Positions 24,014 through 24,208 of a stretch of 24,208 nt of DNA are shown in pieces. The stretch spans positions 1 to 24,208 of the forward strand of contig CAYWUJ010000035.1 of NCBI GenBank assembly GCA_964461455.1. The letters are read 5' to 3'. Position 1 is the stretch's first letter. Each line of letters starts with the position of its first letter. Position numbers and translations under genes: made by a program. Source of the DNA: UBA1413 sp964461455. GTDB taxonomy: Bacteria > Bacteroidota > Bacteroidia > Bacteroidales > Prolixibacteraceae. The notes beneath the pieces were generated by a model. The model was not told the DNA's origin, did no database searches, and was given only the letters and a program-made list of their open reading frames with translations.

Positions 24014-24047
24014 GTCTTGAGTCGCTGGCACCGATTACCGATTACCG
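24011..24047. repeat. Two heptamer tandem repeats between convergent genes
   Basis: TGAGTCT-TGAGTCG (24011-24024) starts with the DUF3078 stop codon itself. CCGATTA-CCGATTA-CCG (24031-24047) reads TAATCGG repeats on the minus strand, just beyond the UbiA-family stop. Each heptamer carries a stop codon in the orientation of the gene it follows. Confidence 0.65.
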
Positions 24048-24056
24048 GACTGCAGG

Positions 24057-24208
24057 TCAGCGGATCAACAGGTCGGCGATCACAAATACGGCATAGGCGA
24101 CGCTGGCAACGCCGTTGGTCGTGAAGAAGGCCAGGTTGACACGGCGCAGGTCATGGGGTTTCACCAGCAGGTGCTGCGACAGGAGAAGTCCGCAGAACCA
24201 GAGGACTC
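24057..24208 (-). CDS. UbiA-family prenyltransferase, C-terminal 49 residues only
   Basis: The reading frame is open from the window edge to a TGA at 24059-24057; the gene start lies beyond position 24208. The visible peptide contains SQHLLVKPHDLRRVNLAFF followed by TTNGVASVAYAVFVIADLL, two hydrophobic stretches joined by the charged KPHDLRRVN. This matches the end of UbiA/MqnP-like prenyltransferases, which attach a polyprenyl chain to an aromatic acid in quinone synthesis. A role in menaquinone supply, which would suit the nearby cydAB, is inference only. Confidence 0.7.
   Translation of the reverse strand, partial: VLWFCGLLLSQHLLVKPHDLRRVNLAFFTTNGVASVAYAVFVIADLLIR

Overview
The window looks like a GC-rich (by eye, mid-50s % GC) chromosomal segment of a Bacteroidota bacterium, probably Bacteroidales/Marinilabiliales-like. 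Several independent signs agree: promoter elements of the Bacteroidota type (TAnnTTTG near -7, TTTG/TTTTG near -33), a DUF4492 small membrane protein in front of cydAB, a DUF3078 outer-membrane protein, and a secreted protein with the Bacteroidota 'MKYQAVARD...' N-terminus and 'VGIGT' repeats. Genes are densely packed. There are no rRNA or tRNA genes, insertion sequences, phage genes or CRISPR arrays.

Layout. (1) Positions 1-2039 (+): 3' part of a GT39-like membrane glycosyltransferase carrying low-complexity insertions. (2) 13960-1976 (-): one co-directional branched-chain amino-acid operon in the order leader peptide, ilvD, ilvB, ilvN, ilvC, leuA, leuC, leuD, cimA, leuB. The last gene overlaps the end of the glycosyltransferase gene tail to tail. 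(3) 14135-14833 (-): YhhQ-type queuosine-precursor transporter. (4) 14990-16683: Rnk/GreA-like elongation factor (+), HD-domain hydrolase (-) and CYTH-domain phosphatase (+). The last two diverge from a palindromic promoter region. (5) 16813-18618 (-): large secreted repeat protein. (6) 18801-21795 (+): DUF4492 protein, cydA and cydB, a cytochrome bd oxidase unit. (7) 22016-24013 (+): DUF3078 outer-membrane protein with a long N-terminal extension. (8) 24057-24208 (-): C-terminus of a UbiA-family prenyltransferase.

How the operon works. IlvB/IlvN, IlvC and IlvD make valine and the oxo-acid precursor of leucine. LeuA, LeuCD and LeuB extend that precursor to leucine. The second synthase is of the citramalate-synthase type and keeps the pyruvate-pocket residues. 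It could use the same LeuCD and LeuB to make 2-oxobutyrate from pyruvate and acetyl-CoA, giving isoleucine without threonine deaminase, which is absent here.

The best finding is a complete transcription attenuator in front of ilvD. A promoter is followed by a 19-residue leader peptide in which 11 residues are Ile, Val or Leu, then by an antiterminator/terminator pair of mutually exclusive helices ending in six U. The second unusual feature is short-period tandem repeats (7, 20, 21 and 24 nt) in the gene spacers. Most of them start at or just after a stop codon, and four of them are heptamers that contain a stop codon on the gene strand.
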